From: Candidatus Dormiibacterota bacterium
GTDB taxonomy: Bacteria > Chloroflexota > Dormibacteria > Dormibacterales > Dormibacteraceae
Direction of reading: 5' to 3'
NCBI GenBank assembly: GCA_003169845.1
Contig: PNAG01000002.1
Span: forward strand, 1-64,000
DNA: 64,000 nucleotides
The notes under the pieces were generated by a model that saw nothing but the letters and a program-made list of their open reading frames with translations, made no database searches and was not told the origin of the DNA. Below, in pieces: positions 55,524 through 64,000 of this stretch; the first letter of the stretch is position 1; each line of letters opens with the position of its first letter. The translations under genes were made by a program, and so were the position numbers.

Positions 55524-55906
55524 TCATCGAGGGGCAAGCCCGCCGTGCCCTACGAACTGACACGGTGGGCTCTTCTTGACCGCGCCTCGGTGGTCGGCGA
55601 TGAGGTCGACCTCGCGACCCTTGAGTTCCCTGAGGCTTGTCCCCGCCGTTGTCACGAAAGACACCTCGATTTGGGCATGGTGGCGCCGTTGGAGTTCCTC
55701 TAGACAGCCAGCCGCGGAGTGACCGACGTGGTGGGGGGATGGGTGAGGCCACGGCGAAGACCCCCAAGACGTGAGCGAAGGTTGAGGCTGATGCCGATGT
55801 AGGTCCAGTTCTTCCAGGCCGGCGCAGCGGAGCCGGTAAATGCCCTGGACGGTGGGGATCGTGGCGCTAGTAGCCCCGTCGAGCAAGCGCCAGGTCGCCC
55901 AGTCAT
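55524..55906 (-). pseudogene. GIY-YIG nuclease-domain protein, frameshifted
   Basis: Three pieces in two minus-strand frames: TIPTVQGIYRLRCAGLEELD (GIY), then in the other frame YIGISLNLRSRLGGLRR (YIG and the Arg), then back to HHAQIEVSFVTTAGTSLREL KGREVDLIADHRGAVKKSPP, with the catalytic Glu of GREVDLIA. Together they are a full small GIY-YIG protein like those in many actinobacteria. Two compensating shifts are needed, so it is decayed or the assembly has errors here. Confidence 0.6.
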
Positions 55907-56105
55907 GGCTCTGCCAGCGATCGGATTGGGGGTCTTTCGAGGTGGTGAGTTCGGCCGCCGGTGGGAGGCACGGGACAGAGCCGGCTCTTACTCCGGCACA
56001 ATCGCCTGGCGCTGTTGCGAAGCCTTTGCGCTGCGCAAGGCTTCGCGCAAGCGCGGGGTCCCGGCGCGGAGGGGCTTCTCCACCCAGTCAAAGGCGACCA
56101 CTCGT

Positions 56106-57619
56106 TCATTGACCTCCCAGAACAATCCGCTTAGCACCGCTTCCATCCGGTCGAGCGCTGCTGCGACGAAATGCGGCGGGGGCCGCGGCGATGCCCTCGA
56201 CAAGAATGTTGGCAACTTCACCCTGATCGGTGGCGATCGCCCAGAGGGCAAACTTGGCGACGGCTTTGAAAAGCCCGTTGAACCCAATCGGGCGTGCCTT
56301 GGGAATCAGGTCGAGAAGGTTACTGACCACAAGAAGCGCGAGCCGCCGAGTCACCTCCGGATTGCGCGATGCTGCTTCGATGGCCAAATCGGCCACGTCT
56401 TCCGCACCGCCGCCCAGGATCGCTGGCATCCCAGCATCCTCAAATTGCCTGCCGTAACGGAGCAGAGACTCGCCCACTTCTACGGCTAGGTCGGGCCGAC
56501 TTTCCAGGGCGCCTATCGCGAGCCGTCGGTACTCATTCATCGTCACGGATGCGAATGTCGGCGCAGATTGATTCAGCGCCGCCCGGAGGTACGTGTTGAA
56601 GAATCGGATGCAGAGCTCGGTTACCTCATTGTCTCCGGCCTGAATAGCCGCGATGCCGATCTGGCGCGTAGCGACCGCGACCGCATGGACCGCCTCGTTC
56701 CTGTGGATGGGCGCCACCGCGACCAGATGGACGAAGCTGGATAGAACGGTGTACTCCACCCACGTGAAGGAACGGTTCACTTCAGCAACGATCTGGTCGG
56801 ACTCTCCCGGCAGCTCGGGGTTGCCGACCCAAAACCAATCCAATCCGAAAGCTTTCTTGACCTCATGTAGTCGCTGGCAACGAACCGACCAAGCACGGCG
56901 GTGCTGAGCAGACATACGGGCATGTCGCCCAGCTGCATCGAGCCCATCGCGATGTCAGTAATCTGATCCATCGACGTCATCAGGCGTTGGCGACTGCCAC
57001 GGACAGCTCGTTCGGCCGCTGCGCGCCCAAGGTCGTGCAACGCCACCCGATAGAGACCGTTGATCAACGTTTCCGCACGCATGACCTCGAAGATGTAGCG
57101 GACGTAAGGAAGCGGGATTGTGAAATTGATGAGGGCCAGTATTTCGGCAGCACCGACGCTCCGGAATGGAACGTAGGCGAGCTTGATCTCAGAGAGAACA
57201 AGAAACGTGTAAAGGATGGACGCTAAGGGGGTGGCCAGGACCAGCGCATTCCAGGGTTTGTGTATGAACATGCAAATTATCCGAGGCGAGTAGCGCGAGG
57301 AAGTAATTCGGATGCCGAAGACTATCGCGACAATGACGATGCTGATTGTCACGCCCTCGACACCGCCGGCCATGGCCAACGCGCCGGCTGCCGCTGTCGG
57401 ATCAGGCATGAAAAAGCCTTCCAACGAAGCGTAATGGAGCCCGTCCAGGAATCCGAACAGGACCACAAGCATGGCCGCCACCCCTACGGGAGCGATGCCC
57501 ATGAGGGCCGTTCCCAGCCAGCCCGGCTCTGAGTCGCGATCCAACTGCCCCGCGTTTGACGTCACTTCCTTACTATTCACTCGCCACACCCAATGCACGG
57601 CGGTGGCGACCTTAGCCAA
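56106..57619 (-). pseudogene. DUF2254 membrane protein split by a frameshift
   Basis: The first 250 residues (57619 down to about 56865) carry the helices AMLVVLFGFLDGLHYASLEG, VTISIVIVAIVFGIRITSSR, YSPRIICMFIHKPWNALVLA and LASILYTFLVLSEIKLAYVP, as in DUF2254. Then the frame shifts by one (DYMRSRK to KAFGLDWFWVGNPE) and the second piece continues to 56106 with GESDQIVAEVNRSFTWVEYT. Each frame alone is truncated. The junction lies in TCAAGAAAGC, so either a point indel or a slip. The family is of unknown function. Confidence 0.6.
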
Positions 57620-57803
57620 TGGCGCCTCACGGATGACGAACAGTCACCAAAACGCGCATCCACCCACCACCCTGCGTATGGTGGCTGCCCGTTTTGGTGC
57701 GGGTGTAACACTTCGACGGGACCCGTCAAGGAGAGGCGTGGTCGGTTCCATAGTCGTGGCCATTTCCCACGGACGGCAAGTGCAGTTGAGGTTGCTAAGG
57801 TGT

Positions 57804-58244
57804 TCACCTGATCACGAGGACCGCTGAGGGTGCGTGCTGGATGATCTTGTGGGAGACGCTTCCCAACAGCAACCCCACCAGTTCGGAGCTCCCTCCTGCC
57901 CCGAGCACGATCAGGTCTGCGCCCACCTGTTCTGCCGCGACCAGTACCCTCTTATGGATCGAGGTTCCATCACGAGGCAGCAACTCGGTGGTCGCTGACA
58001 ATCCGACGTCGGCAAATCGCTGCCGAACAACCTCAAGCAAATCGATGTCCTCTTGACGCATCTTGGACGCGGTGTCCGCAGGAAGAGGTCCGAGCGCCAG
58101 TGAGTCGATTCCGCTGATCCCCTCTTCAGCGTGAACAACGTGAATCGCGGCCCCGGTCAGTTTGGCGAGATCCACGGCTGCAGCGACCGCCGCATCCGTA
58201 TGCGGCGAGTAATGGTCGATCGGAATCAGGATCGATCGGAACAT
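57804..58244 (-). CDS. Universal stress protein, UspA family
   Basis: 146 residues: RSILIPIDHYSPHTDAAVAA at the start, the middle VDLAKLTGAAIHVVHA, and the ATP-binding type motif DLIVLGAGGSSELVGLLLGS, VSHKIIQHAPSAVLVIR (G-x2-G-x9-G-S/T). Usp proteins bind ATP and act in stress tolerance. Its start overlaps the end of the transglycosylase gene by 19 bases, so it belongs to the same operon with the TSUP gene. Confidence 0.9.
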   Translation of the reverse strand: MFRSILIPIDHYSPHTDAAVAAAVDLAKLTGAAIHVVHAEEGISGIDSLALGPLPADTASKMRQEDIDLLEVVRQRFADVGLSATTELLPRDGTSIHKRVLVAAEQVGADLIVLGAGGSSELVGLLLGSVSHKIIQHAPSAVLVIR

Positions 58245-59005
58245 TGGCCATACCCATCCGATGCGGCGATCAGCGGCGTGGCGCCGGCCTCTGTCGCCTG
58301 CTGCGACGAAACAAATCCCTCTGAAACCATCGCTGAGAGCACCTCAGCGCGGCGCCTGATCGCGGCGCTCGGATCGAAACGCGGGTCGTACGCTGACGGC
58401 GCCTGTGCCATCCCCGCCAGCAACGCGTCATCGGCCAAGCTCAGATCTCCGATGGGTTGCCCGAAGTAGGCGCATGCGGCCGCCGGCACTCCGTACAGGC
58501 CCCGGCCGGTTGGGATCTCACTCAGATAGTCGGCAAGCACCTGGCCCTTTGGCATCTCCAGCCCCAGCTTCAGGGCCATGGCGAGGTCGGTGGCCTTGGC
58601 CGGCCCGCGATCCGATCCGTTGAGGTAGACATCTTTGACCAGTTGCTCGGTGATGGTCGATCCGCCTTGACATGTACATCGATGCGAGGCGTCGAACCAC
58701 AGAGCACGTCCGATGGAAACGACGTCGATGCCGTGGTTGCTGTAGAACCGCTCGTCCTCGGTTGCGATTACGGCCTCGGCGAGAAGAGTCGGGACCCCTG
58801 AGGGTTGCAGCAAGACGTCTCCCCTGGCGGCCACCAACGCTTGGACTCGGGATTGGAGGCCGGCAGGGGAGGGGAGGAGCGCTGCACCGAGTGCCGCCGC
58901 AACTGAGATCACAAGAACGGCGCCAAGCCACCAGCTTCGGCGCCGGCGGCCCAGGTTGCGAGTCAGTGCTGCTCGGATGGCATCGCGGTGTCGGCCCGCG
59001 GTCAT
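58226..59005 (-). CDS. Monofunctional peptidoglycan glycosyltransferase (GT51)
   Basis: 259 residues. A single N-terminal membrane anchor (WWLGAVLVISVAAALGAALL), then the GT51 domain with VIATEDERFYSNHGIDVVSI (catalytic Glu) and CQGGSTITEQLVKDVYLNGS, and the later KLGLEMPKGQVLADYLSEIP and GVPAAACAYFGQPIGDLSLA. It polymerises lipid II into glycan strands outside the membrane. No transpeptidase domain is present. It overlaps the TSUP gene by four bases and the usp gene by 19, so the three are co-transcribed. Confidence 0.85.
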   Translation of the reverse strand: MTAGRHRDAIRAALTRNLGRRRRSWWLGAVLVISVAAALGAALLPSPAGLQSRVQALVAARGDVLLQPSGVPTLLAEAVIATEDERFYSNHGIDVVSIGRALWFDASHRCTCQGGSTITEQLVKDVYLNGSDRGPAKATDLAMALKLGLEMPKGQVLADYLSEIPTGRGLYGVPAAACAYFGQPIGDLSLADDALLAGMAQAPSAYDPRFDPSAAIRRRAEVLSAMVSEGFVSSQQATEAGATPLIAASDGYGQCSDRS

Positions 59006-59820
59006 GCCGTCACCAGGAGCCGTAGACCGACCAGGCCGAGCGCGATCGCGAGGAGCCGGATGATCCAGCCGCCAGTCACCCTGCGGGAGAGCGCGGCCCC
59101 AAACGGCGCGCCGATCAACACGCCCGCAGCCAGCGAGATCGTCAGTCCGAGGGTGCCACCGTAGTCCGATTCGTAGACATGCGTTGCTGCTCCGGCACCG
59201 GAGGTGAAGATGAGAACGAAATGCGACGTGGCGGTCGCGATGTGCTCCGGGAACTCGAAAAAGGTCGTGAGCAAAGGGACATGGATGATCCCGCCTCCGA
59301 TTCCGAGCAAGCTGGACACGAATCCGACCACGACGCTAAAGGCCATCGCGAGCCCGAGGTTGAAGCGATACCGACGAGTCGAGCCCGCCGAATCCGTGAG
59401 CGTCCTTTCCACGCTAAACCGGGCGGTACTCAACAGAGGGAACCGGCCGTGTGGCCGGACGGCGAGATAGATGCCGGCGACCAGCAGAGTAACGCCCATG
59501 ATCAGCTCGAACAGAACCCTCGGAATCGTCCCGACCACGATTGCGCCAAGGATCGCGCCCGGTATCGTCGCGACCGCCAGCCAGGCTCCGCTCCTGTAGT
59601 CGGCACGGCGCAGGCGGTAGTAGCTCAGCGAACCTGACGAAGCGTTCGCGAGCACGACCGCCAGCGATACGGCGGTCAGGCGACTGGGCGATTCATGGGG
59701 ATACAGAAGCAGCAGGAGCGGCACCAGCACGAAGCCCCCGCCGGCTCCGATGAGGGTGCCGTAGGCCCCTACCAGCACGCCAATCGCCACGAGGCCGACA
59801 TAGGGTAGGAGGGCATTCAC
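59002..59820 (-). CDS. TauE/SafE (TSUP) family anion exporter
   Basis: 272 residues, about eight membrane helices. The two half-repeats start GVLVGAYGTLIGAGGGFVLV and GFVSSLLGIGGGIIHVPLLT, both with the GxGGG core. These proteins move sulfite, sulfoacetate or other anions. Its gene ends over the start of the GT51 gene. A divergent LysR gene lies 112 bases away and probably controls it, as is common for sulfur-related TSUP genes. Confidence 0.85.
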   Translation of the reverse strand: MNALLPYVGLVAIGVLVGAYGTLIGAGGGFVLVPLLLLLYPHESPSRLTAVSLAVVLANASSGSLSYYRLRRADYRSGAWLAVATIPGAILGAIVVGTIPRVLFELIMGVTLLVAGIYLAVRPHGRFPLLSTARFSVERTLTDSAGSTRRYRFNLGLAMAFSVVVGFVSSLLGIGGGIIHVPLLTTFFEFPEHIATATSHFVLIFTSGAGAATHVYESDYGGTLGLTISLAAGVLIGAPFGAALSRRVTGGWIIRLLAIALGLVGLRLLVTA

Positions 59821-59932
59821 GCTGACGTCCGGCTCCCGCTCACCTCACGGCGATTTTGCGCCACAATGGGGCAGGTATGCAGCCAGGCTACATCAAAGCA
59901 TCTTTACCTGTAGTCCGACTAATATCTAAAGT
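59821..59932. promoter_or_regulatory. Divergent promoter region TSUP/LysR
   Basis: 112 bases with AT-rich AGCATCTTTACC and ACTAATATCTAAAGTATG just before the LysR start; it likely holds LysR boxes (ATCTTTA...TAAAGT is an imperfect inverted repeat). Confidence 0.4.
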
Positions 59933-60847
59933 ATGCGAAGTCTCGGGTTCAGCCTCGAGCAGGTGCGCACCTTCATCGCCGTCGCCAGCGCCCAGAACAT
60001 GTCTCGCGCCGCGGCCGCGGTCCACCTGACTCAGGGTGCTGTGACACAGCAGGTGCACCATTTCGAACGAGCGCTCGGCGTGCAGCTCGTCGAACGCACT
60101 CGGCATGGCATCCGGCTCACACCTGCCGGGAGCGCGGTTGCGCAGGCCTGCCTTACCGCGGCACGGGAGCTCGAGTCGATCGAAGAGGCCGCCCGTTTGC
60201 ACCGTACGATGGAGATTGGGGCGTTGCGCATCGGCGCCGGTCCGACCTGCGCCGGCCACTACCTGCCTCCTCTCCTGGCACGGTTCGTGCAGCAGTTCCC
60301 ACAGGTCGAGATAGTCGTAACCGTGGGCAACTCGCCTTCCGTCGCCGAGCTGGTGGCGTCGGGACAGCTGGATTGCGGTCTGATCGAAGGTCCGGCCGCA
60401 GATCCGAAGCTCGAGGAGCGCCTTCTCCTCCAGGACGAGTTGGTGGTCGTGGCCGGGAGCGGGCACCCATTGGCCAGATCCAAACATGTCACGCTCGCCG
60501 ACCTCGCGCCTCACCGCTACCTCTCGCGCGAGCCGGGTTCAGCGCTGGAGCACTCAGCGCGGGAGATGCTCGGCGACGCATATGACCGATCCCCGCATCT
60601 GGTGCTGAATCAGCTCGATGCGGTTCAGGCCGCCGCGTTGAGTGGCCTCGGCTACGCGGTTCTACCCCTGGTCGCGGCCTCGCGTGAGTTGAAGGAGCGG
60701 ACCTTGGTGCGGCTGCCGGTGGCATCGAAGTCGCGCTGGATAAGAGCGGTTCGGAGGACGGCCAGCCGCGTTCCGGCAGTCGATGAGTTCTGGCGCTTCC
60801 TGCCCGCAGCTGCGGAGGCCGTCGGTACTGATTCCGATCCTTCCTGA
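59933..60847 (+). CDS. LysR-family transcriptional regulator
   Basis: 304 residues. Residues 7-65 are the LysR HTH (FSLEQVRTFIAVASAQNMSR, AAAAVHLTQGAVTQQVHHFE, then RTRHGIRLTPAG). The effector domain begins GALRIGAGPTCAGHYLPPLL, with GLIEGPAADPKLEERLLLQD and LVVVAGSGHPLA. The closest known group is the CysB/CbbR-like LysR class. It is divergent from the TSUP-GT51-usp operon, which it likely controls. ATG at 59933 with no strong ribosome site. Confidence 0.9.
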   Translation: MRSLGFSLEQVRTFIAVASAQNMSRAAAAVHLTQGAVTQQVHHFERALGVQLVERTRHGIRLTPAGSAVAQACLTAARELESIEEAARLHRTMEIGALRIGAGPTCAGHYLPPLLARFVQQFPQVEIVVTVGNSPSVAELVASGQLDCGLIEGPAADPKLEERLLLQDELVVVAGSGHPLARSKHVTLADLAPHRYLSREPGSALEHSAREMLGDAYDRSPHLVLNQLDAVQAAALSGLGYAVLPLVAASRELKERTLVRLPVASKSRWIRAVRRTASRVPAVDEFWRFLPAAAEAVGTDSDPS

Positions 60848-60885
60848 ACGCGCCTTGGGTCCAGAGCGGGGGCAGGCCAGTACCG

Positions 60886-61449
60886 GTGCCTGACCTCAGC
60901 AACCTCATCCACGGCTTTGCCGGTCAGTCGGCCATGGCCGACACGTTGGCTCGGTTCGCGGCCGACGACCTGGTTTATTTCGCGATATTCGTGGTCGCCT
61001 GGCTGTTCCTTCGGCACCTCTCGCTCCGTCCTTTTCTTGCCGCCGTCACGGCGGCCGTGTTCGCGGTCGGCTTTGCGGCCCTGATTGGCGCCGTCTACTA
61101 CGTTCCCCGACCCTTCGTCGTGGAACACTTCACCCCTCTTATCCAACACGCCGCCGACGCATCGTTTCCGTCCGACCACCTGGCTGCGATGGGGTCGGTG
61201 GTCGCCGCGGCCTGGATGGTTGCTCGACGGCTTGCCCTGGCCACCGCAGCGGCGGCTTTGGTGGTCGCCTTCGCGCGGGTCTATGTCGGCGTCCACTGGG
61301 TTACCGACGTCGCCGCCGGGTTCCTTCTTGGCCTGGTCTGTGGTGTCGTCGCCTGGCGTCTCTACGCCTTCGCCGATCAGTGGGCGCCCCCATTCGACCC
61401 GCTGCTGCGCAAGTGGCGCTTGCGACCGGAGACCCCTGCCGGTGGCTGA
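60886..61449 (+). CDS. PAP2-family phosphatase (undecaprenyl-diphosphatase BcrC-like)
   Basis: 187 residues from GTG 60886. The PAP2 motifs are VYYVPRPFVVEHF (motif 1), DASFPSDHLAAMGSV (PSDH) and VAFARVYVGVHWVTDVAAGF (R-x5-H-x3-D) in a six-helix membrane protein. BcrC-type enzymes dephosphorylate undecaprenyl pyrophosphate for peptidoglycan synthesis, which fits the nearby envelope genes. It overlaps the next gene by eight bases. Confidence 0.85.
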   Translation: MPDLSNLIHGFAGQSAMADTLARFAADDLVYFAIFVVAWLFLRHLSLRPFLAAVTAAVFAVGFAALIGAVYYVPRPFVVEHFTPLIQHAADASFPSDHLAAMGSVVAAAWMVARRLALATAAAALVVAFARVYVGVHWVTDVAAGFLLGLVCGVVAWRLYAFADQWAPPFDPLLRKWRLRPETPAGG

Positions 61450-62443
61450 CAGGGAGACCGGAACGCAATTGCCCGGATCCTCGAGGCGGCGGCCCCATTC
61501 AGGCCCGCTCGTGACGATGGCAATTCTCTATCTCGCAGCGGTCTCGGGCTTCATGATCTGGCGCGGCATCTCGGTCTCTCCCGACTACCTGCTGCTGCTC
61601 ATGCTGCCGATAGCGCTGGTCACCGGGCGATTCCTTCGCTTCCTACGCGATTGGGTCCCTTTCATCCTGATCTTCCTGGCCTGGGAGGCGATGCGAGGTG
61701 TGGCCCCCAAAACCGGCATTCCGCCGCACGTCGGCGACCTGGCCGGCCTGGAAAAGGCGTTGTTTGGAGGCCACTTGCCGACGGTTGTCCTCCAGGCGTG
61801 GCTAGCGAATCCTCCAGGCAGGCTGGTCGCCTACGCGGCGACAGTCGTCTACTTCTGTCACTTTGTATTTCCGCTTGGAGTCGCGCTGGCACTGTGGCTG
61901 GTCGATCGCCGGCAATTCATTCGGTTCACGACCGCGCTGATGGGCATGGCCTTCGTCGCCTTTGTCATCTTTCTGCTGGCGCCCACCGCCCCGCCTTGGT
62001 ACGCCGATTCGCATGGAGTCATCACCGGGGTGACCAAGATCATCTCGACCACTCTTCCCAGTGATATCAGTCCCTACTACGCCCTCCTCAATCCGAACCC
62101 GGTCGCGGCGTTTCCCTCCCTGCATGCCGCGTTCCCCTTCCTGGGCTACCTGGCAATCAGGGAGACCTTCTCGAGGCGTGTTTCCTGGCTAGCGCTCGGC
62201 TGGTGCGTCGCCGTCTGGTTCAGCGTCGTCTACCTCGGCGAGCATTACGTGGTCGACGTGGTCGCCGGCATCGGCCTGGCGGCAGCGAGTTGGTGGGTGC
62301 TCAACCATGTCGTCGCACCGAGATACATTGGCCTGCAGCCAACACCTGAGCTCCTGGCATCCGCGGAACCGCTGCCGCCTGTTGGTATCCCCAAGGATGA
62401 ACCTGCGACCGCGAATAGCGATGGGGCGAAGGTGGCACCGTGA
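61442..62443 (+). CDS. PAP2-superfamily membrane protein (Aur1/inositolphosphotransferase-like)
   Basis: 333 residues from GTG 61442, overlapping the upstream gene by eight bases. Longer in-frame extensions lie inside that gene. Eight or so membrane helices: DWVPFILIFLAWEAMRGVAP, APTAPPWYADSHG, NPVAAFPSLHAAFPFLG (PSLHA) and VYLGEHYVVDVVAGIGLAAA (H-x3-D). This is the Aur1/Ipt1-like PAP2 class, which transfers inositol phosphate or cleaves lipid phosphates. A 62-base stretch of it (61652-61714) is copied at 53215. It ends over the start of lgt (GTGA). Confidence 0.8.
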   Translation: MADRETGTQLPGSSRRRPHSGPLVTMAILYLAAVSGFMIWRGISVSPDYLLLLMLPIALVTGRFLRFLRDWVPFILIFLAWEAMRGVAPKTGIPPHVGDLAGLEKALFGGHLPTVVLQAWLANPPGRLVAYAATVVYFCHFVFPLGVALALWLVDRRQFIRFTTALMGMAFVAFVIFLLAPTAPPWYADSHGVITGVTKIISTTLPSDISPYYALLNPNPVAAFPSLHAAFPFLGYLAIRETFSRRVSWLALGWCVAVWFSVVYLGEHYVVDVVAGIGLAAASWWVLNHVVAPRYIGLQPTPELLASAEPLPPVGIPKDEPATANSDGAKVAP

Positions 62444-63294
62444 CCGCGATCTTGCTGACGATCACGATTCCCTTCAGCCCGGTCGCCTTGCAGTTGGGCC
62501 CGCTGGCTATCCGCTGGTATGGCATCGCCTATGCCGTGGCGTTCCTGGTGGGCGGAAAGCTTGCCCTCGTGCACACTCGGCGCCGAGGGATCCCGGACGA
62601 GATCACCAACTCGATCATCTTCTGGGCAATCGTCTGCGGCCTCGTCGGCGCTCGCCTTTACTTTGTCGTCCAGTCCGGTGTGTGGTGGTACCTGACCCAC
62701 CCAGCTCACATCCTCGCCTTCTGGGAAGGCGGCATGGCTTACTTCGGCGCCATATTCGCCGTGCTGGCGGTGCTGCTGGTCGCGAGCCGCCGGCTCGGCG
62801 TGAATTTCTGGATCTTGCTCGACGCCGGAGTCCTCTTCGCGGCCGCGGGCCAGCCGATCGGCAGGCTCGGCAACATCATGAACGGCGAGATCCTGGGTCC
62901 GCCATCGTCCGTTCCCTGGGCCTTTGTCTACACCAACCCTCAATCGATGGCGCCTCACCTCGGTGTCGCCTACCAACCCGCGGCAGCGTACGAAGGTTTG
63001 GCCGCCCTCGCGATACTTGCCTGCCTACTCTTGCTGAGGCGGCGAGGGGTGCCGGATGGGGTCCTTGGCATCTCCTACCTCGTCCTTTACTGCATCTCGC
63101 AGTTGATCGTGTTCTTCTGGCGGACTGACTACGAGACGCCGGTGATCTGGCTGGGCCTCCGACAGGCCCAACTGACGGCGATCGCGGTCCTGCTTCTAGT
63201 CGTCCCGCCGGTGATCTATTTCTGGTGGCGCTCGACCAGACGTGGCAGCCGCGCCACACCACTACCGGACCAATCGCTTCGTGGTTGGCGATGA
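62440..63294 (+). CDS. lgt: Prolipoprotein diacylglyceryl transferase
   Basis: 284 residues from GTG 62440, with seven membrane helices. Lgt marks are ALQLGPLAIRWYGIAYAVAF, ARLYFVVQSGVWWY, the signature GQPIGRLGNIMNGEILGPP with the key Arg and Asn, and a late tyrosine in YCISQLIVFFWRTDYE. It moves diacylglycerol from phosphatidylglycerol to the lipobox Cys, and at least four proteins in this window carry lipoboxes. The conserved His of the HGG motif is missing: the matching segment reads EGGMAYFGAIFA. It still looks like the real lgt, but this change may alter activity or show another fold solution. Confidence 0.85.
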   Translation: MTAILLTITIPFSPVALQLGPLAIRWYGIAYAVAFLVGGKLALVHTRRRGIPDEITNSIIFWAIVCGLVGARLYFVVQSGVWWYLTHPAHILAFWEGGMAYFGAIFAVLAVLLVASRRLGVNFWILLDAGVLFAAAGQPIGRLGNIMNGEILGPPSSVPWAFVYTNPQSMAPHLGVAYQPAAAYEGLAALAILACLLLLRRRGVPDGVLGISYLVLYCISQLIVFFWRTDYETPVIWLGLRQAQLTAIAVLLLVVPPVIYFWWRSTRRGSRATPLPDQSLRGWR

Positions 63295-63452
63295 GCAAGA
63301 GCCGATGGACATAGCCGCGTACCTAATTGCCCAGGTCTGGGGGGCGTGGCCGCACCGCCCTAACCGGCGACTACCGACGTCGCCGCGCCGCGTCCGGAGC
63401 CTGACGGTGGCAGCGAATGCGTTTGCACGGCCCATGAGATCACGCGACACTG

Positions 63453-63875
63453 TTGGTGGTCATGGCAGCATTCTTGGCGTTCGAGCGCGGCCACCTTGGA
63501 GGCGTGTTGGCGCTATGCGAGGATCAGAAGTGGCCCACTTTGCCAGCCGATCCGGAAAGAGCGGCCGGAGCCTTGACGGCGCCGGGTGTCGTAACCACCG
63601 TGGCCCTAGACGGCGGGGTTGTCGTTGGCTTCGCTCAAATGCTCTCCGACCGAGAAGTCACCGCATACCTGGCGCTCTTGGTTGTCGCGAACGACCACCG
63701 AGGACGTGGCATCGGTCGTGGCCTCGTCGAGGAGTGCTTTCGCCGTTCGGGCGCACTTCGTGTCGATCTCCTCGCTGACACCGAGTCCGACGCGTTCTAC
63801 CGCCGATTCAGTCACCGATCCCTATCTGGATTCCGGCTCTATGCGGCTGACGGGCCCGCAGACAGACAATCGTGA
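63453..63875 (+). CDS. GNAT-family N-acetyltransferase
   Basis: 140 residues. GNAT marks: VVGFAQMLSDREVTAYLALL for the central strand, NDHRGRGIGRGLVEECFRRS with the acetyl-CoA-binding R/Q-x2-G-x-G/A, and FYRRFSHRSLSGFRLY near the end. Substrate unknown. TTG at 63453 or ATG at 63462 could be the start. It is a lone gene. Confidence 0.75.
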   Translation: MVVMAAFLAFERGHLGGVLALCEDQKWPTLPADPERAAGALTAPGVVTTVALDGGVVVGFAQMLSDREVTAYLALLVVANDHRGRGIGRGLVEECFRRSGALRVDLLADTESDAFYRRFSHRSLSGFRLYAADGPADRQS

Positions 63876-64000
63876 AACTCCCCGAACACTCTTGAGTTCA
63901 AGTTGATGCACTTCGGCGAACACGCGGCAGCCGGTCGCCAGTTGATCAGGTCGTGCTCGCGCGTACTACATTTTGCGAATGCCACGCCTTGGAGGAAGCG
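63876..64000. other. Window end with repeat D
   Basis: GAGTTCAAGTTGATGC (63894-63909) is the third family D string. No further gene is seen before the window ends. Confidence 0.35.

Noticed and set aside
1..64000. General reassignment of UGA as a sense codon
   Set aside because: Most intact genes here end in TGA at the expected length, so UGA is a normal stop; only two genes have an internal TGA.
1..64000. CRISPR array
   Set aside because: No regularly spaced direct repeats with unique spacers and no cas genes seen; repeat families A, B and C are dispersed, not arrayed.

Overview
The window is a high-GC bacterial chromosome segment. It has tightly packed operons with ATGA/GTGA overlaps, Gly-Gly-Ala-Asp-rich proteins, F420-type and LLM flavin enzymes, an ECF sigma factor paired with a membrane beta-propeller, and many GTG/TTG starts. 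This suits a soil bacterium of the Chloroflexota / Candidatus Dormibacterota / Actinomycetota kind. No rRNA or ribosomal-protein gene is present to fix the phylum, so this is an inference.

Layout. 1-7.1 kb: a TauE/SafE fragment, a SufR-like Fe-S regulator, and a divergent eight-gene redox operon. That operon encodes an NnrS/COX1-like membrane protein, DUF59, a DUF2249-cupin-hemerythrin fusion, a 7Fe ferredoxin, OsmC with a broken DUF2249, a YedY-like Mo-pterin protein and DUF488, followed by a DJ-1/PfpI gene. 7.2-10.2 kb: a small integrated element with a large serine recombinase reading through a tRNA-Ile-like 3' end. 10.3-17.2 kb: surface and lipoprotein genes, a flavin monooxygenase/TetR pair, and an ECF sigma factor/beta-propeller/esterase operon. 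17.2-25.7 kb: an accessory zone rich in dispersed repeats and gene remnants. It holds a cysteine-synthase-like gene, an ArsM-like methyltransferase with an in-frame UGA at a conserved Cys, a tRNA-Gly(TCC), a hydrolase-cyclase fusion, a truncated TcmP and a new-looking PD-(D/E)XK nuclease protein. 25.9-38.5 kb: a nitrogen-compound uptake and catabolism region (DUF1989, Leu/urea-type ABC transporter LivKHMGF, aquaporin, LLM oxidoreductase, aminotransferase, hydantoinase, broken GATase and a MocR regulator with candidate sites).

38.5-39.6 kb is a gene-free zone with a tRNA-Sec-like anticodon arm between paired direct repeats. 39.6-45.9 kb is a compact five-gene operon: NCS1 permease, allantoinase/hydantoinase, hydantoin racemase, M20 hydrolase and histidine/aromatic ammonia-lyase. 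It reads as import, ring opening, racemisation, decarbamoylation and deamination of a hydantoin-type compound. 45.9-53.4 kb is a second graveyard with an IS element, pseudo-tRNA, repeats and fragments between a NagZ-like lipoprotein, an F420-type reductase, a CHRD lipoprotein and a VOC/TetR pair. 53.4-59.8 kb is mostly minus-strand membrane and stress genes (two DUF202, CPA2 antiporter, broken GIY-YIG and DUF2254, UspA, GT51 transglycosylase, TSUP). 59.9-63.9 kb is plus strand: LysR, two PAP2-type phosphatases, Lgt and GNAT.

Three dispersed repeat families (called A, B and C below) sit in almost every gene-poor gap, usually beside a broken gene. Family C looks like the terminal inverted repeats of the IS at 48.2 kb and its very short paired-end derivatives. 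The most unusual observations are the UGA-containing methyltransferase with a bSECIS-like hairpin, the tRNA-Sec-like remnant, the DUF2249-centred redox operon, the hydantoin/ammonia-lyase operon, and the repeat families with captured or truncated genes.
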